From: a virus
IMG/VR virus record: IMGVR_UViG_3300042922_000605
Span: 1-23,117 of that record
DNA length: 23,117 bases
Reading direction: 5' to 3' (one strand)
This document shows positions 21,847-23,117 of this stretch, piece by piece. A program made the translations under genes and the position numbers. The notes under the pieces are model-generated. The model did no database searches, had not been told where the DNA came from, and worked only from the letters and a program-made list of their open reading frames with translations. The stretch's first letter is position 1; each line of letters starts with the position of its first letter.

Positions 21847-22053
21847 ATGAGTAAAATTGATGAGATTTATGAAGAAGGTATCAATAATATAAGCAATACT
21901 CTTGATAATTACTTTAATGGCGGAGTTTTGAATTATGAATTAACGTTTGAAGAAATAGAAAATATTATCGAACAGTCAAGAATTAAAGCAGGAAATTACT
22001 ATAAAGATACTTGCAAAATGTATCAAGGTTATTCGGAAGAGGAGATTAACTAA
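21847..22053 (+). CDS. Hypothetical acidic small protein
   Basis: 68 codons. Acidic, helical (ELTFEEIENIIEQSRIKAG). Only GTGAAGTGA precedes the ATG, so expression may depend on coupling to the gene before it. GAAGAGGAG at its 3' end serves the next gene. Function unknown. Confidence 0.55.
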   Translation: MSKIDEIYEEGINNISNTLDNYFNGGVLNYELTFEEIENIIEQSRIKAGNYYKDTCKMYQGYSEEEIN

Positions 22054-22284
22054 ATGAATTATCCAGTATACCCACAAGATTTTGATGGTAAGAATACTGT
22101 TGAGGTGTCTAATAGTAGAATCAATGAATGGATTCGTCAGTGTGTAGATGAAGTAAGGGAGTCTCCAAATGATGATTACTACTTTACATCATCAGGTGGC
22201 ACAAAAGTTGAAGTAGTTAAGGAAAATGGGATGATTATAGTTGAAGTGTTTGAAACAAAAGAATATTACATTTACGAAGATTAA
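22054..22284 (+). CDS. Hypothetical acidic small protein
   Basis: 76 codons starting directly after the previous stop, with GAGGAGATT upstream. Probably two helices then three strands (TKVEVVKENGMIIVEVF ending KEYYIYED). Function unknown. Confidence 0.55.
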   Translation: MNYPVYPQDFDGKNTVEVSNSRINEWIRQCVDEVRESPNDDYYFTSSGGTKVEVVKENGMIIVEVFETKEYYIYED

Positions 22285-22302
22285 ATATTAGGAGATGGTA
22301 GA

Positions 22303-22929
22303 TTGGTAAAATATTATTCAACTTTAGATGACAATGTATTTAATTCTGAAAAGAAATTAATAGATTATATTAAAGAACATTACGTAAAGAAGGTTGAAGA
22401 AAAAGATTCTGATCTTTTAACTAAAGTATCCAAAGAATTTCCTGATTGGGAGATTACAATGGAGCCTTCGTCTTGTAGAGCAAAAAACAGATTTTGTTTA
22501 AGAAAAGAAAACCAATTTATTGAGGAGTATTATGGATATTTTGATGATACACACGAAAAACTAATTAAAAGAATTAAAGAAAACCTAAACACAATTAATT
22601 ACATAATAGAACAAGTTAATAAGAAATATAACTTCTATGCATTTAGATTTAAAAGTTTTACATACGGATATAGCGATGATGAAATATCATTTGATTTTAA
22701 ATATAAGATTGATAAAAATGATGAATGGATTAATGATGCTTATTATATTGACAAGAAAACTGTTGATGAATTTATCAAAGAACTATCAGTTTATTTTATT
22801 GACTATCTAGAGGGGAAACCAGAATCAGTTGATGATGGAGGATATTTTGTGGATTATAGCATTGGTAATATTCCTATCGGGGAAATAATGAATAGAGCAA
22901 AGAAGGTTCGACTAGAAGTTATTCAATAA
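22303..22929 (+). CDS. Hypothetical protein
   Basis: 208 codons from TTG 22303 with TTAGGAGATGG upstream. Rich in lysine, tyrosine and aspartate, soluble. Contains a two-cysteine segment (SSCRAKNRFCLRKE) and an acidic middle. No domain recognised. It is the largest of the non-endonuclease genes in this small-gene array. Confidence 0.6.
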   Translation: MVKYYSTLDDNVFNSEKKLIDYIKEHYVKKVEEKDSDLLTKVSKEFPDWEITMEPSSCRAKNRFCLRKENQFIEEYYGYFDDTHEKLIKRIKENLNTINYIIEQVNKKYNFYAFRFKSFTYGYSDDEISFDFKYKIDKNDEWINDAYYIDKKTVDEFIKELSVYFIDYLEGKPESVDDGGYFVDYSIGNIPIGEIMNRAKKVRLEVIQ

Positions 22930-22960
22930 TAGATTTTTGTTAAAAATTACGAAAAATAAA

Positions 22961-22977
22961 CCCTTGATTTGTAAGGG
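22961..22977 (+). other. Small hairpin CCCTT/AAGGG
   Basis: CCCTT (22961-22965) and AAGGG (22973-22977) form a 5-bp stem with a 7-nt loop in the 112-nt gap before the last gene. No T-run follows, so it does not look like a terminator; it could be an operator half-site pair or chance. Confidence 0.3.
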
Positions 22978-23041
22978 ATAAGAGGTATTGAATTTACGAT
23001 AAAATGAGGATTTTAAATAAGTAAAAAAGGAGTTTAATAAA

Positions 23042-23117
23042 TTGCATATACTTACCCATGTGTTTTTGAGTGATGACTGGGAAGGGCTGTATATAGATGA
23101 TCAATTATATGACCAGA
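23042..23117 (+). CDS. Partial hypothetical gene running off the window
   Basis: Open frame from TTG 23042, preceded by AAAAAAGGAGTTT at 9 nt. The 25 visible codons begin MHILTHVFLSDDWEGLYIDD, which reads like a short phage protein with an acidic N-terminal half. The end lies beyond the window. Confidence 0.5.
   Translation, partial: MHILTHVFLSDDWEGLYIDDQLYDQ

Noticed and set aside
22961-22980. Terminator or phage attachment site at the CCCTT/AAGGG hairpin
   Set aside because: Short stem, no T-run, no integrase gene nearby and no second copy in the window.
1-23117. CRISPR arrays, tRNA genes or insertion sequences
   Set aside because: No regularly spaced repeats, cloverleaf or CCA-end pattern, or transposase with terminal repeats was seen by reading; a tRNAscan or IS search was not possible.

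Overview
The window is a stretch of an AT-rich phage or prophage genome with every gene on the + strand. TTG, GTG and ATG starts, strong AGGAGG-type ribosome binding sites and sigma-A promoters of the TTGACA-17-TATAAT form point to a low-GC Firmicute host, most likely Bacillus. The order ATPase, zinc protein, DnaB-type helicase, primase, RecJ-type exonuclease, DnaE-type polymerase, 3D-domain protein matches, from memory, the yorG-yorM block of Bacillus subtilis phage SPbeta. The symbols yorG to yorM are given on that basis and were not checked by a search.

Replication block (1-12.5 kb). A RecA/Sak4-like ATPase is followed by an intrinsic terminator, then a zinc-finger protein, a replicative helicase, a CHC2/TOPRIM primase and a DHH-family exonuclease, with short or overlapping junctions. 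A perfect promoter overlaps the recJ stop codon and drives the polymerase gene. The polymerase gene is broken twice. A group I intron carrying a LAGLIDADG endonuclease gene sits just after the conserved LRKxxxK motif. About 80 nt into exon 2 the reading frame changes by one base, at an 11-nt ATG...TAA overlap preceded by a good Shine-Dalgarno. The gene may therefore make two polymerase polypeptides, or it may carry an indel. A 3D-domain secreted or anchored protein and a thymidylate-kinase-like P-loop kinase close the block.

Small-gene region (12.5-23.1 kb). A second perfect promoter with a strong hairpin in its leader opens a run of about 25 small genes, mostly 40-210 codons and mostly unrecognised. 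Several are membrane proteins and two contain zinc-type cysteines. A free-standing zinc-ribbon/Vsr-like homing endonuclease gene (16.6-18.1 kb) interrupts the run; its Shine-Dalgarno can be hidden in a GC-rich hairpin. A third perfect promoter follows it and restarts the small-gene array.

At least two small genes are broken: one by a nonsense codon at position 5, the other by an opal codon plus a slip in a TA repeat. With the dnaE frame break, this suggests either a decaying prophage or assembly indels. The most informative features are the nested intron and frame break in dnaE, the three matched promoters with an embedded AATATTAAATA-like element (two with a second copy exactly 29 bp upstream), and the structured leaders at 12.53 and 16.57 kb.
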